Source of the DNA: CAVTAV01 sp963732795
GTDB lineage: Bacteria > Pseudomonadota > Alphaproteobacteria > CAVTAV01
Assembly (NCBI GenBank): GCA_963732795.1
Contig: CAVTAV010000006.1
Span: forward strand, 930,001 to 994,000
Direction of reading: 5' to 3'
DNA: 64,000 nt
The notes beneath the pieces were generated by a model that was given only the letters and a program-made list of their open reading frames with translations, ran no database searches and had not been told where the DNA came from. Made by a program: the position numbers and the translations under genes. Shown piece after piece: positions 1-9,845 of the stretch. How positions within the stretch are numbered: the stretch's first letter is position 1; every line of letters begins with the position of its first letter.

Positions 1-601
1 GCCGGGTATACTGCGGATACTCCAGCAGCCCGTCCGCGAAACTCTCCTCCACCAGCGCGGCCGGATCGCCGATCACGCCCGGCAGAAGCCGCACCACCGC
101 GTCGATCACCACGATCGCCGCGGGTTCGCCCCCGGAGAGCACGAAGTCTCCGAGGCACCATTCCTCGATCCCGCGCGCCTCGAGCACCCGCTCGTCGACG
201 CCTTCGAAGCGGCCGCAGACGAATGTCGCGCCACCGTGTCCCGCGAGATCGCGGACCATGTCCTGCGACACTTTTCGGCCCCGCGCCGACAGATAGAGCA
301 CCGGCCAATCCGTGCCTTCGGGCCGCGCGGCCAGCGCACCATCGATCGCGGCGGCAAGGATATCCGGGCGCATGACCATGCCGGGTCCGCCGCCCGCGGG
401 CGTGTCGTCAACGACGCGGTGTTTATCGCGCGCAAAGTCGCGAATGTCCACCGTTTCCAGCGCCCAAATGCCCTTCTTGAGCGCGGTTCCGGCCAAGGAA
501 TGGGCGAGCGGGCCCGGAAACATCTCCGGGAAAAGCGTCAGGACCTGCGCCGTCCAAACGGGCGCGGTCTCCGCCTTCTCGCTATTCCTCGTTTCCGTCA
601 T
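1..601 (-). CDS. trmD: tRNA (guanine-N1)-methyltransferase TrmD, partial
   Basis: This SPOUT-family enzyme methylates G37 of tRNAs that carry G36, using SAM, and so prevents +1 frameshifting on the ribosome. The frame is open from an ATG at 601 to the window edge, about 200 codons, and the C-terminal part is missing. Diagnostic stretches are the early FPEMFPGPL, the glycine-rich GGGPGMVMRP and, close to the window edge, GLLEYPQYTRP, which belongs to the TrmD knot region. The start lies 20 bp inside the end of rimM, so the two are probably translationally coupled. It is the last visible gene of the ffh-rpsP-rimM-trmD operon. The frame is intact here. Confidence 0.95.
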   Translation of the reverse strand, partial: MTETRNSEKAETAPVWTAQVLTLFPEMFPGPLAHSLAGTALKKGIWALETVDIRDFARDKHRVVDDTPAGGGPGMVMRPDILAAAIDGALAARPEGTDWPVLYLSARGRKVSQDMVRDLAGHGGATFVCGRFEGVDERVLEARGIEEWCLGDFVLSGGEPAAIVVIDAVVRLLPGVIGDPAALVEESFADGLLEYPQYTR

Positions 602-1127
602 CGCTCGTCTCTTCGTCGAACACGCCCGCCGGGGGATCTGCGACCAATCTCTTGCCCTTGAGATCCACCACCGGCACCGTTTCCCGGGTGAAGCTCATCA
701 GAACCGTGGGGCCGCCGGCGTCGGGCGCGATCTCCAGGATGTCGCCGCCGCCGTAGTTTTCGACCGCCCTTACGGTCCCGAGCCGCCGCCCGGCCTTGTC
801 CTCCACGTTTAAGCCGATCAGATCGGCGTGATAGAACTCGTCCTCTTCCGCTTCCGGCAGGGCCGCCCGCTCGATCTCGAGGGTCAGCCCCTTCAACGCC
901 TCCGCCGCATTCCGGTCGGCAATCCCGTCGATCCGGGCGATCACGCCGTCCTTCACGACCCTCACGACCTTGAGCCTCAGCTTTCGGCCGCCCGGAACCC
1001 CGGTAACCGGCCCGTAATCGCCGATGGCCTCGGGGCGCTCGGTAAAGGGCTTGACCCGAACCTCGCCCTTGATCCCGTGGGCCCCGGAAATCCGGCCGAG
1101 CACCACTCTGGGCGGATCAGCGGACAT
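582..1127 (-). CDS. rimM: 16S rRNA processing protein RimM
   Basis: RimM is a cytoplasmic assembly factor that binds the 30S head and ribosomal protein S19 during maturation of the 3' domain of 16S rRNA. The 181-residue product has the usual two parts: an N-terminal RimM beta-barrel opening with VVLGRISGAHGIKGEVRVKP, and a C-terminal PRC-barrel domain with DEFYHADLIGL at about residue 96. The length is typical. It lies 12 bp downstream of rpsP and overlaps trmD by 20 bp, the standard order in proteobacteria. The C-terminus is acidic (EETSDDGNEE). The frame is intact. Confidence 0.95.
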   Translation of the reverse strand: MSADPPRVVLGRISGAHGIKGEVRVKPFTERPEAIGDYGPVTGVPGGRKLRLKVVRVVKDGVIARIDGIADRNAAEALKGLTLEIERAALPEAEEDEFYHADLIGLNVEDKAGRRLGTVRAVENYGGGDILEIAPDAGGPTVLMSFTRETVPVVDLKGKRLVADPPAGVFDEETSDDGNEE

Positions 1128-1139
1128 CGCCCGGCGTCC

Positions 1140-1616
1140 CTAGGCCTGTGTTGTCTCCTCGGCGGGAGCTTCCTCAGCCGGAGCTTCCTCAGCCGGAGCT
1201 TCTTCGGCTGGGGTTTCCTCGGCCGGAGCCTCTTCAGCCGGAGCCTCCTCAGCAGGGGCGGCAGCAGCTTCTTCCTTGGCCTTCCGGGCCTCCTCGGCCG
1301 CGGCCAGACGCTCCTGAGCCTTGGCCTTAGGCTTGGCTTTCTCCGGATTGTTCCGGCCCTCGCGCTTATAAAGGTCGGCGGCATCCAGGAACCGGGCCAC
1401 CCGATCCGACGGCACCGCGCCGACGCCCAGCCAATGGGTCACGCGCTCAATCTTGAGCCGGAGGCGGTCCGCATGGTCCTTGGGCAGGAGCGGGTTGAAG
1501 CTGCCGACCGCCTCGATATAGCGGCCGTCGCGCGGCGAGCGGGAATCCGCCACCACCACATGATAATAAGGCCGCTTCTTCGCACCGGCCCGCGCCAGTC
1601 TAATTCTCAGTGACAT
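1140..1616 (-). CDS. rpsP: 30S ribosomal protein S16 with a long acidic repeat tail
   Basis: S16 binds the 5' domain of 16S rRNA in the 30S subunit. The first 85 or so residues are a normal S16, with the MSLRIRLARAGAKKRPYYH opening and VADSRSPRDGRYIE. The protein is 158 residues long, against 80-90 in many bacteria. After a lysine-rich linker (about residues 85-115) comes a tail built of roughly seven tandem APAEE units ending in TTQA. Alphaproteobacterial S16 proteins often have low-complexity tails, but this one is unusually regular. The gene sits between ffh and rimM, as expected. The frame is intact despite the repeats. Confidence 0.95.
   Translation of the reverse strand: MSLRIRLARAGAKKRPYYHVVVADSRSPRDGRYIEAVGSFNPLLPKDHADRLRLKIERVTHWLGVGAVPSDRVARFLDAADLYKREGRNNPEKAKPKAKAQERLAAAEEARKAKEEAAAAPAEEAPAEEAPAEETPAEEAPAEEAPAEEAPAEETTQA
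1147..1260 (-). repeat. 15-bp tandem repeats encoding APAEE units in rpsP
   Basis: About seven 15-bp units, which read gcttcctcagccgga on the plus strand with small variations (tcagcc/tcggcc, ggagct/ggggtt), lie in tandem and encode Ala-Pro-Ala-Glu-Glu. The unit length is a multiple of three, so copy-number change by slippage would keep the frame. Confidence 0.85.
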
Positions 1617-1672
1617 GAACAGTCCTTCTCCCGATAAGTGGTTCTAAGTTCCGAAAATTCCATAAGGTTGCG

Positions 1673-3027
1673 TCAGTTGAAGCCCATCATGCCGGGCGGC
1701 ATGGGGGGCATCCGGCCCGATTTCCCCATCTTGCCCATCTTCTTCATCATCAGGCCCATCTGCTTCTGCATCTTGACGACCCGGTTCACCTCGGGGATCG
1801 AGGTGCCGGAGCCGGCGGCGATGCGCTTGCGGCGGGATCCGTTGAGGAGCTTCGCGTTGCGGCGCTCCTTGGGCGTCATGGAATTGATGATGGCCTCCTG
1901 GCGCGACAGCATCTTGTCGTCGATATTGGCATTTGCGAGCTGGTTCTTGATCTTGCCGACGCCGGGGAGCATGCCGAGCACGCCCTGCATCCCGCCGAGC
2001 TTGCGCATCTGGCGGAGCTGGGAAGCCGAGATCTTCGAAGTCGAACTCGCCTTTTTTCATCTTTTTGACGAGTTTTTCGGCTTCTTCCGCCTCGATCGTC
2101 TCGGAAGCCTTCTCGACGAGGCTGACAACGTCGCCCATGCCGAGGATGCGCGAGGCGATGCGTTTGGGGTGGAAGTCCTCGAGCTTGTCGAGAGCCTCGC
2201 CCGTGCCCATCAGCTTGATCGGGCAGCCGGTGACCGCGCGCATGGACAAGGCCGCGCCGCCGCGTCCGTCGCCGTCGATCCGGGTCAAGGCAATGCCGGT
2301 GAGGCCGACCCGCTCGTTGAAGCGCTTGGCGGTGTTGACCGCGTCCTGGCCGGTTAGCGAATCCGCGACCAGCATGATCTCGCTGGGTGTCACGGCATCG
2401 CGCACGGCAACGAGCTCGGCCATGAGCGATTCGTCGATCGAAAGCCGGCCGGCGGTATCGAGAAGCACCACGTCGACGCCCTGAAGCTTCGCCGCCTGCA
2501 TGGCGCGCTTGGCGATATCGACCGGCATCTGGCCCGCAATGATCGGCAAGGTTGCGACCTGGGCCTGCTCGCCCAAGACCTTGAGCTGCTCCTGGGCGGC
2601 CGGGCGGCGCACGTCCAGCGACGCCATCAGGACCTTCTTCTTGTCCTTGTTCTGAAGTCGGAGGCCGAGCTTGGCGGTCGTGGTCGTCTTGCCGGAGCCC
2701 TGGAGGCCGACCATCATCACCGGCACCGGCGGCGACGGCGTTGAGATTGATCTCGCTCGCCTCGGCGCCCAGGGTCTCGACCAGATGGTCGTTGACGATC
2801 TTGACCACCATCTGGCCGGGCGTGACGCTGCGCAGCACTTCCTCGCCGAGCGCCCGTTTCTTGACCTCGGCGACGAAGTCCTTGACCACCGGCAGCGCGA
2901 CATCGGCCTCCAGGAGCGCGACCCGGACGTCGCGCATGGCGGCGTCGATATCGGCCTCCTTGAGGACGGCGCGCTTCTTCAGGCGTTCGAAAACGTCGCC
3001 CAGACGGCCGGATAGCGTGTCAAACAC
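1673..3027 (-). CDS. ffh: Signal recognition particle protein Ffh (two frame breaks)
   Basis: Ffh is the SRP GTPase. With 4.5S RNA it binds signal sequences on nascent chains and docks with FtsY at the membrane. All three domains are present. The N domain opens MFDTLSGRLGDVFERLKK. The G domain has the P-loop GLQGSGKTTTTAKL, LDTAGR and TRIDGDGRGG. The methionine-rich M domain ends MPPMPPGMMGFN. The reading frame breaks twice, each time by one extra base: near 2735 (NAVA to PVPVMMVG) and near 2031 (EFDFEDL to ASQLRQMRKL). Repairing both gives a protein of about 450 residues, the normal length. Ffh is essential, so sequence errors are more likely than real inactivation. FtsY, its receptor, is encoded at 22357. 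Confidence 0.93.
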
Positions 3028-3146
3028 CGATCAATTCCAATCGCTTAGGCCCGCACAAACGGCTATGGCACCAGTGGGCGAATCCTCGCTGACTGGTGGG
3101 TACCCTCGGGCACGACTCACGTGTCTCTTATCAGAGCGCGCGGAAG

Positions 3147-3950
3147 CTAGGCGGAAAGCCCCTTAAAGTCAACCGGTTGGGCTATGGCAGACTTGGGTCC
3201 GCCCTTGGTCGCGAACCATTCGGTGAATTCGACCGGGAACGGGAAGACGATGGTCGAATTCTGCTCGCCGGCGATGGTGTTCAAGGCGCCGAGATAGCGG
3301 AGCTGCATCGCGCCGGAATTCTTGGCCATGATCTCCGCCGCTTCATAGAGCTTCTGGGCGGCCTGGAATTCGCCGTCCGCGGTAATGACCTTGGCGCGCC
3401 TTTCGCGCTCGGCCTCGGCCTGCCTGGCGATCGCGCGGATCATGCTCTCGTTGATATCGACCTGCTTGATCTCGACAATGGTGACCTTGATGCCCCAGGC
3501 ATCGGTCTGCTGGTCGAGGATTTCCTGGACGTCGCGGTTGAGCTTGTCGCGCTCGGACAGCATCTCGTCGAGATCATGCTTGCCGAGCACGGAGCGCAAG
3601 GTGGTCTGGGCAAGCTGGCTCGTCGCCTGCATGAAGTTCTCGACCTGGATGATCGCCTTTTCCGGGTCCATGACGCGGAAATAGACGACGGCGTTGACCC
3701 GCACCGAGACATTATCCTTCGAGATCACGTCCTGGGTCGGCACGTCGAGGGTGAAGACCCGGAGATCGACCCGCACCATCTGCTGAAGGAACGGGATCAG
3801 GATGATCAGCCCCGGCCCCTTGACGCCGGTGAAGCGGCCGAGCGTGAACATCACGGCCCGCTGATATTCCCGCATGATCTTGACCGCATAGAACAGGAAC
3901 ATGATCAGCAGGAAGCCGATCGCGATATAGAATGTCAGATTGGTGGCCAT
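3147..3950 (-). CDS. Slipin/stomatin-like SPFH-domain membrane protein
   Basis: The 267-residue product has one N-terminal membrane helix (about residues 7-25), followed by a stomatin-type SPFH domain (LGRFTGVKGPGLIILIPFLQ, then VRVDLRVFTLDVPTQDV) and a charged helical region with QAEAERERRAKVI. Slipins form oligomers at the inner membrane and are thought to organise lipid domains. The C-terminal part includes IVFPFPVEF, seen in bacterial slipins. The gene lies 15 bp downstream of the NfeD-like gene. NfeD-slipin pairs are a known operon type, in which the protease may act on the slipin C-terminus. The frame is intact. The exact cellular role is not known. Confidence 0.88.
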   Translation of the reverse strand: MATNLTFYIAIGFLLIMFLFYAVKIMREYQRAVMFTLGRFTGVKGPGLIILIPFLQQMVRVDLRVFTLDVPTQDVISKDNVSVRVNAVVYFRVMDPEKAIIQVENFMQATSQLAQTTLRSVLGKHDLDEMLSERDKLNRDVQEILDQQTDAWGIKVTIVEIKQVDINESMIRAIARQAEAERERRAKVITADGEFQAAQKLYEAAEIMAKNSGAMQLRYLGALNTIAGEQNSTIVFPFPVEFTEWFATKGGPKSAIAQPVDFKGLSA

Positions 3951-3965
3951 TCGACGTGCCTTCCC

Positions 3966-5405
3966 TTAGGGTTTCGCCGGCTCGCGCGGGGCGACCCGGA
4001 GGGTGAGTCCGTCGAGCCCGACGACTTCGACGGCTTGTTTGGGCGACAAGGCGCGGTCGGAGGCCGCCCGCCAGCGTTCGCCGTGCACGAACACGGTGCC
4101 GCCGTCGTCTCCCCAGGCTTCTACCTTGCCGCGCGCGCCGATCATTTCTTCCGTGCCCGTGACGGCCTTGCGGCGCAACGCCTTGATGCCGATCGGCACC
4201 ACGAACATCAGGAACAGATACGCTCGTGACCACGATCGCGGCGATGACCGGCCAGGCGATCTGGAATCCGGGCGCATCGGTATCGACCAGAATCCCGGCG
4301 CCGAGCACAAGAGACACGATTCCCCCGATTCCGAGCACGCCGAAGGAGGGGACGAAGGCCTCTCCGACCATCAGACCCATGCCCAACAGGATAAGCGCCA
4401 GCCCGGCATAGTTGATCGGCAGCAAGTTGAGCGCATAGAGCCCGACGATCAGGCAGATCGCCGCCGATCGTGCCCGGCGCGACCGAGCCCGGATTGAAGA
4501 ACTCGAACAGGATGCCGTAGCCGCCGATCGCGAGCAGCAGAAGCGCGATGTTCGGGATTGGTGATGGTGCGCAGGAAATCGGTGCGCCAGTCGGGCTCGA
4601 GCACCTCGGAGGCCATGCCCTCGGTGTGGAGCGTGACGGTGCCGCTGCCGAGCTTCACCATGCGGCCATCGAGCTTTTTCATCAGGTCGGACACGTCGTC
4701 GGCCATAAGATCGGCGACATTCATGGCGACCGCCGAAGACGCGGTCAGGCTCGCCGCTTCGCGCACCGCCTTCTCGGCCCAATCGACATTACGGCCGCGG
4801 AGCTCGGCGAGCGAGCGGATATAGGCGATCGCGTCGTTCAGCGCCTTGCGTCCCTCCGCCGTGGCGGGCTCGGGGGCGGCGTTGTCCTTGGAGGATTTCG
4901 CGGCCTCGTCGCCGGGTTTCTGCTGGTCGTCGCCGCCGCCGCCGATGCCGGGGATGATTCCGCCGCCGCCGAGCTGCACCGGGGTTGCGGCGCCGAGATT
5001 GGTGCCGGGCGCCATCGCGGCGACATGGCAAGCATAGAGGATATAGGTGCCGGCGCTCGCCGCCCGCGCCCCGCTCGGCGCGACATAGCCGACGACCGGC
5101 ACGGGCGAGGCCAGGATCGCCTGGATGATCTCGCGCATCGAGGTGTCGAGCCCGCCGGGCGTATCCATGCGCAGGATGACGAGCGGCGCGCCCTGGTCGG
5201 CCGCCTTGTGTAGGCCACGGGTGACATAGCTGGCGGTGGCGGGCCCGACCACGCCGTCTAGATCGAGGATCATGGCCGTGCGCGCCGGCTTCTCCGGTTG
5301 TGCGCCGGCGGCCTGAAGCGCGAGCCCGAGCAGAATAAGCGAAACAAAACCGGTAAGTCTGCCGCCCGGACTGCTGCGCGCGAAACGGGCGAGTCGCTTG
5401 CTCAT
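3966..5405 (-). CDS. NfeD-family membrane-bound ClpP-class serine protease (frame broken)
   Basis: This is a long-form NfeD (NfeD1b) protein. An N-terminal signal peptide (about residues 10-35) is followed by a ClpP/crotonase-fold protease domain with ILDLDGVVGPATASYV, MDTPGGLDTS and the nucleophile region PSGARAASAGTYIL. Several membrane helices follow (LLLLAIGGYGILFEFFNPG, LNLLPINYAGLALILLGMG), then a C-terminal OB-like domain (GARGKVEAWGDDGGTVFVHG). Three breaks, each explained by one extra base, lie near 4553, 4470 and 4220. After repair the product is about 478 residues, normal for the family. The middle of the protein contains a glycine-rich and lysine/alanine-rich insert (GGGGIIPGIGGGGDD). 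It is paired with the slipin gene downstream. Confidence 0.85.
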
Positions 5406-5514
5406 GGGCGTAAGTATAGGCGGTTACGATGAAATTTGCACGCGGGGCCAGCGGCAATGCCGACAACGTGATTTTCCGTTGCGTTCCGGCCGTCCGCCGC
5501 TAGTCTCCCGGCCC

Positions 5515-6126
5515 ATGACCGATACCCTTTCCCGCGACGACGACACCTCGGCTATTACGCCGAGCATGCGGCGCAATATGCCGTCGATTCCCTCAAGCGC
5601 CCGCTTTCGCCCGCATATGGACTATTTCCAGATGAAGCTGCCGCCAAGCCCCGGGTGCTGGAGCTTGGCTGCGGCGCGGGGCGCGACACCGCCGACATGA
5701 TCCGGCGCGGCTTCGACGTGACGCCGACCGACGGCTCGCCCGCGATGGCGCGGGAGGCGGAGGCGCGGCTCGGGATTGCCGGTCAGGGTGATGCTGTTCG
5801 AGGAACTCGACTACCGGGACGAATTCGACGGCGTCTGGGCCAATGCCTCGCTCCTGCACACGCCGCGCGAAGGCCTGCCCAACGTCATCCGCCGCATCCA
5901 CACGGCTCTCAAGCCGGGCGGGCTGCTCTATGCGAGCTTCAAATCGGGCGAAGCCGGCGGCCGGGACGTCTTCGGCCGCTACTACAATTATCCGTCCCGC
6001 GACGTGATGATGGGCCTGTTCGAAGCGAACGGGCCGTGGCGCGATATCATCATCACCATCCAGCCCGGCGGCTCTTATGAAGGCGGCCGGATCGACTGGC
6101 TGCATTGCTTCGTGACGAAGGCTTAG
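5515..6126 (+). CDS. Class I SAM-dependent methyltransferase (heavily frame broken)
   Basis: The start is the ATG at 5515. The SAM-binding motif I, LELGCGAGRDTADM, is followed by DVTPTDGSPAMAREAEARLG, and later by DEFDGVWANASLLHTP and ALKPGGLLYASFKSGE, which are motifs II and III of the class I fold. The C-terminus is IDWLHCFVTKA. About four frame breaks fall between 5545 and 5800. After repair the product is about 200 residues, a normal length for a small methyltransferase. The substrate cannot be read from the sequence. It is convergent with the DUF457 gene and their ends overlap by a few bases. Confidence 0.75.
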
Positions 6127-7140
6127 GACGCGCCGCCTCCAAGACATGCTTCAATTGGCCCAGCCGACTGTATAGACACCGAACAGGTATCGATCCGCGT
6201 CAGGGGCCGAAGCGCGGGGCGGGGTGCGATGTTCCGGTAGCGGCCGTTGCGCTCTTCGGCGATCCGGTAGGAGAAGCCGAAGCCGGGAGGCACGCCGATC
6301 CGCAAATCGGTGATGTCGAGCGCCTTGCCGAGGGTCGAGAAGCCGTAGAAGCCGGCGGTGAACCATTCGAGCCGTGCGACGGCGGGCGAGACCTTGAGAC
6401 CATCCGGCGGCGTGCTCATACGATCGAGCGTGCCCGTCACGTCGATCGGGCAGGTCGGCGGCAGGCTGGTGACGCCAGTCTCGATCCTGCCGTCGCTCAC
6501 GGCCAGCACCTGCCAGTAGAGAATCGTCAGCGGACCGGGCTGGACCAGGATGCGCATGTCGCGGAAAGCCGGGTTTTCCGCCGCGCGCGCCTTGACGCTC
6601 ACATGCCCCGCCATACCGATGGCGAGATAGGCCATGGCGGCGGCGAAGAGCGCCCGGTGACCGGCGAAGCCTTTGTCCGGCTTTCCGCGCCGGAAGATCA
6701 GCAACAGCACCGCCGACGAGCAGAAGCCCGGTGAACAGCGGATCGATGATGAAGATCGAGGCGAAGGCAACCGGCGGGCCAGATGGAAGCGGCCAGAACA
6801 GGTTGCGTCCCGTAGGTCGTGAGCGAATCGAGCAGCGCATGGGTGATCAGGCAGAGCCAGGCCATCAGAAGGAAGCGCGGCCAATGCTCGCGCGCTGCCG
6901 GCACCAGGAATCGCGCGCCAAGGCGATTACCGGCGCCGCCAGCGTCTCGAAGACGAGCGAATGGGTGAAGCCGCGATGATAGGTCATCGCGTCGATGATG
7001 TTGTCGTGGGGGATGAAGACGTCGAGATCGGGCAGATTGGCGATGATCGCGCCGGCCACGACCGCGCGGCCGGTCGCGCGCCGCCCCATGACGATGCTGG
7101 CGATGCTCGCGCCGATCAGCGTGTGGGTGAGGTTGTCCAT
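6123..7140 (-). CDS. DUF457/YdjM-type membrane-bound metal-dependent hydrolase-like protein (frame broken)
   Basis: The opening MDNLTHTLIGASIASIVMGRR, then NLPDLDVFI, YHRGFTHSLVF and ITHALLDSLTTYGTQ, are the conserved metal-ligand and helix motifs of the YdjM/DUF457 family of predicted metal-dependent hydrolases, which are multi-pass inner-membrane proteins. A soluble C-terminal region follows (ARLEWFTAGFYGFST, ITDLRIG). At least three frame breaks lie between about 6700 and 6910. The end is uncertain: the main frame stops at 6123, another at 6151. The activity of the family is not established, and some members answer to LexA in other bacteria. The neighbours give no clear hint. Confidence 0.72.
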
Positions 7141-7194
7141 CGCGCACGGGACGGGCGTTCGCTACCCGTCCCGGCGCGAACCTGCAGGGCCGGC

Positions 7195-8010
7195 CTATTC
7201 GGCCGGCGGCTCCTGGTATTGCGTCGAAGGTCGACGGAATGCCTTCGTTCAGGTCGGGCAGGCAATGGACCTCGAGGAAATCGACCTTGTGTTCGCGCCG
7301 ATAGGTCTTGGTGCTCTTCCACTCGCCTTCCCAGTTCACCGGGATCGGTCATGGTGATAGTCGTTCTGCAGTCCCTCGCCGTTGTTGGTCAGATGGATCC
7401 GCTCGACGATCTTGAACTTGTCGCTCACCGGAATGCTGGAATCGATGAAATGGTTCTTGGTCTCGAAATTCCGGGACTCGATCACCAGCGTGTCGCCGTC
7501 CCAATGGCCGATCGACTGGCCGTTATAGCTCGGCACATAGAGATCGGGATCGGTGAAACGCCCGGCCATCCATGAAGATCCAACGGATCTGATTCTCGAA
7601 ATTGCTGATCATCACGATGGCGGTCGGCAAGCTGGATCATGTGGATCGGCCAGACGCGGGTCATCATCACCGGCATTCCCGGAGGCCAGCAATGGCCGAT
7701 CGTGTCGTTGAGCGACTTGTTCTCCTTCCGCGCCGCGATCGACTCGTCGTGAAGCTTCTGGGCTTCGGGCTTGAATTTCGGCAGCGGCAGGAACTGCCAC
7801 TGGCCGGCGATCATCCAGGTGCCGGTTACGTCGATCGGTGCCTTTGGGCGCGGCTTGTTGAGATTTTCCGGCGCGAGAGAGCCCAACTGGCCGTTCTGGA
7901 TTGTCCCACCAGCCTTTGGTGTTGATCCCCTGACCCCAGGCCACGGACCCGGCGGCGACGCCGAGACATGTCAACGCGGCCGCCAGGAGAATCGTCTTAC
8001 GATGTGCCAT
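7195..8010 (-). CDS. Exported protein of unknown function with an IGHWDGDTLV motif (frame broken)
   Basis: The start at 8010 (MAHRKTILLAAALTCLG) is preferred over an upstream ATG at 8034, because AAGGGGGA precedes it at ribosome-binding distance. A signal peptide with a clear hydrophobic core is followed by APIDVTGTWMIAG, CWPPGMPVMMTRVWPI, MDGR, NGQSIGHWDGDTLVIES and KIVERIHL. This matches a widespread exported family often found beside gluconolactonase or dehydrogenase genes in soil bacteria, with no known activity. Frame breaks lie near 7215, 7350, 7575, 7620 and 7900. Reading through them, the protein ends TQYQEPPAE at the TAG at 7195. It could be a periplasmic ligand-binding or lipocalin-like protein, but that is only a guess. 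Confidence 0.65.
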
Positions 8011-8186
8011 CAACCTGTCCCCCTTACCGAACATTCGATGCTGCGTCGCTTCCCGCGGAGAGGGCGACCTCCCGCGGACTCAGGCGACTTCGGGTCCCGA
8101 GCATAGTACGACATCTCGCCGAGGAGAAGGGGAAGCAGCCGGATTCGGACATGAAATTCGTTGATTCGTCATCAAGCAGAAGCGGA

Positions 8187-9845
8187 TCATCTTTTCTCGA
8201 ACCTCACGTGCCGGGCCCGCTCGACCGAGAGATCGAATGCCCGGATACGACCGGTGCGGCGGTCGAAAGTGATCAGCATGTTTCCGCCCGGCCGTTCGAG
8301 GAACCGATCTTTGCCGATCGGCGCTAGGTGCACGTCTTTCAGCCGCATCTGACGGACGGCTAGCCCGTCCTTCGTCGTGTCGACATGATAGAACGTTTCG
8401 AGTTCGTCGCTGTAGTAAACGCCGGCATAGCGTTTGAGATCGCGGACGCTCAAGGTAACCGGTGGCAGCCGGTGGCCGGGAACGTCCTGACGGCCGGCAA
8501 TCATCAGGGTGACGCCGTCGATTTCTCCTATATTGCTTGACACGAAACGGAAGGACACGCCCGGCTCGTCCGTCCCGAATGTATGGGGCCCGACAGCGTG
8601 AAGCGGACGAGGAGGCGTACCGGCGAAAATGACATAGGGCCGCCCGTCGGCCTCGCCAATCTCGACCAGAACGCCGTCTTCAAGCTCGTATAGCCCCTTA
8701 TAGGCATCGAACGGCAGGCCCGGCGATGGTTCGCGCGCTTTCAACGCGGTAGTCGCGGGCAATTCGTCGGCAAGAACGACATCGGCAATGCTGCGTCCGG
8801 CCGTTTCGGGCCGGATCGTGCGGATATTCGCAAGCATGACGATCGCGACGTGCCGGTCGGGAATCATCATAAGCTCGGCGCGGTTTCCGGCCGTCTCGCC
8901 TTCATGATGGACGATGTCGAGCCCGCGATGGGATCCGACGAAGAGGCCGAGGCCGTATCCGATCCGAAGACCGCCGGGCAGCTCAGCCCGCTCCTCGAGC
9001 CGGTCGAGAAGCGGCTTGCCGCCGAGCCGCGCGGTCATGAGATGCTCGGCCCAGATCAGCAGATCGCCGACGGTCGTGACGAGATTGCCGCTGCCGACCA
9101 CGCTGCTGTCCAGCAGATCCTCGACGAAGCCGTCGCCATTCGGACGCGGCGCATAGGAGGCCGCCAGACCTGGAACGATCTCGGTATTGTCCTCGCGTAT
9201 GAGGGTGTGCGTCATGCCGAGCGGCCGGAATAGATTGTCGCGCACCCAAACGCCGAAGGGCCGACCCGTAACGCGTGCGACGATCTCGGCGGCGAGGACG
9301 AAATTGGTGTTCGAATAGGCGAAGCTCGTTCCGGTCGGGAAGTTGAGCGCCCCTTGACGAAAGATAATCCGCAACGCCTGTTGGTTGGTCTGCACATCGC
9401 CGGGCAGCCATCCGGCCAGAAACATCAGAGTTCGGTAGTCCCTTAGCCCGCTGGTCTGCTGCAGGAGATTTCGGATCGTGATGGGTGCGCCATAATCCGG
9501 GAGCTCGGGCAGGTATTTGTGAATTTCGTCATCGAGCAACAGCTTTCCCTCGGCTTCGAGCGTGAGAACCGCGACGGCAGTCACATGCTTGGCGATCGAG
9601 CCGGCATTCACGGGCGTATCAGGCGTCAGGGGGATGCCATAGGTCAGATCGGCAACGCCGAAAGCGTGCCTGTATATCGTCCTGCCGTCGCGCGCCACCG
9701 CAACGACCGCCCCCGGCGAATCGCGCTTATCCCAAGCCGCAAAAAGTGTGGCGATATCCGAGTCGAGCGTTGCGCCTGGGTCTTGGGCACGGGCCGCGGG
9801 GACGGCGACGAGCACGGCAAAGAAGACGAACAGCAAGGCTCTCAT
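8187..9845 (-). CDS. Serine beta-lactamase-fold hydrolase, exported
   Basis: The 552-residue product begins with a signal peptide (cleavage likely after AARA, residue 20) and a class C beta-lactamase/DD-peptidase fold. The nucleophile motif SxxK is SIAK at residues 83-86, the second motif is YSN within FAYSNTNF, and HHEGE serves as the third motif. A C-terminal region of about 180 residues looks like the beta-sandwich domain of esterase EstB-like or D-aminopeptidase-like members. These proteins are usually esterases, peptidases or amide hydrolases rather than resistance enzymes. The frame is intact, in contrast to both neighbours. It lies just downstream of the PQQ dehydrogenase on the same strand, 56 bp away. 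Confidence 0.85.
   Translation of the reverse strand: MRALLFVFFAVLVAVPAARAQDPGATLDSDIATLFAAWDKRDSPGAVVAVARDGRTIYRHAFGVADLTYGIPLTPDTPVNAGSIAKHVTAVAVLTLEAEGKLLLDDEIHKYLPELPDYGAPITIRNLLQQTSGLRDYRTLMFLAGWLPGDVQTNQQALRIIFRQGALNFPTGTSFAYSNTNFVLAAEIVARVTGRPFGVWVRDNLFRPLGMTHTLIREDNTEIVPGLAASYAPRPNGDGFVEDLLDSSVVGSGNLVTTVGDLLIWAEHLMTARLGGKPLLDRLEERAELPGGLRIGYGLGLFVGSHRGLDIVHHEGETAGNRAELMMIPDRHVAIVMLANIRTIRPETAGRSIADVVLADELPATTALKAREPSPGLPFDAYKGLYELEDGVLVEIGEADGRPYVIFAGTPPRPLHAVGPHTFGTDEPGVSFRFVSSNIGEIDGVTLMIAGRQDVPGHRLPPVTLSVRDLKRYAGVYYSDELETFYHVDTTKDGLAVRQMRLKDVHLAPIGKDRFLERPGGNMLITFDRRTGRIRAFDLSVERARHVRFEKR

Noticed and set aside
1147..1260. Short regular repeats that could suggest a CRISPR array
   Set aside because: The units are 15 bp, directly abutting with no spacers, and encode the APAEE tail of S16.
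1673..3027. Genome decay (true pseudogenes) as an explanation for broken genes
   Set aside because: Broken genes include several that are essential in nearly all bacteria, all keep intact motifs on both sides of single-base changes, and no larger deletions or stops from substitutions were seen.
8187..9845. Antibiotic resistance beta-lactamase
   Set aside because: Although the SxxK and YSN motifs fit class C, the extra C-terminal domain and length (552 residues) point to the esterase/peptidase branch. No regulator or mobile context is present.
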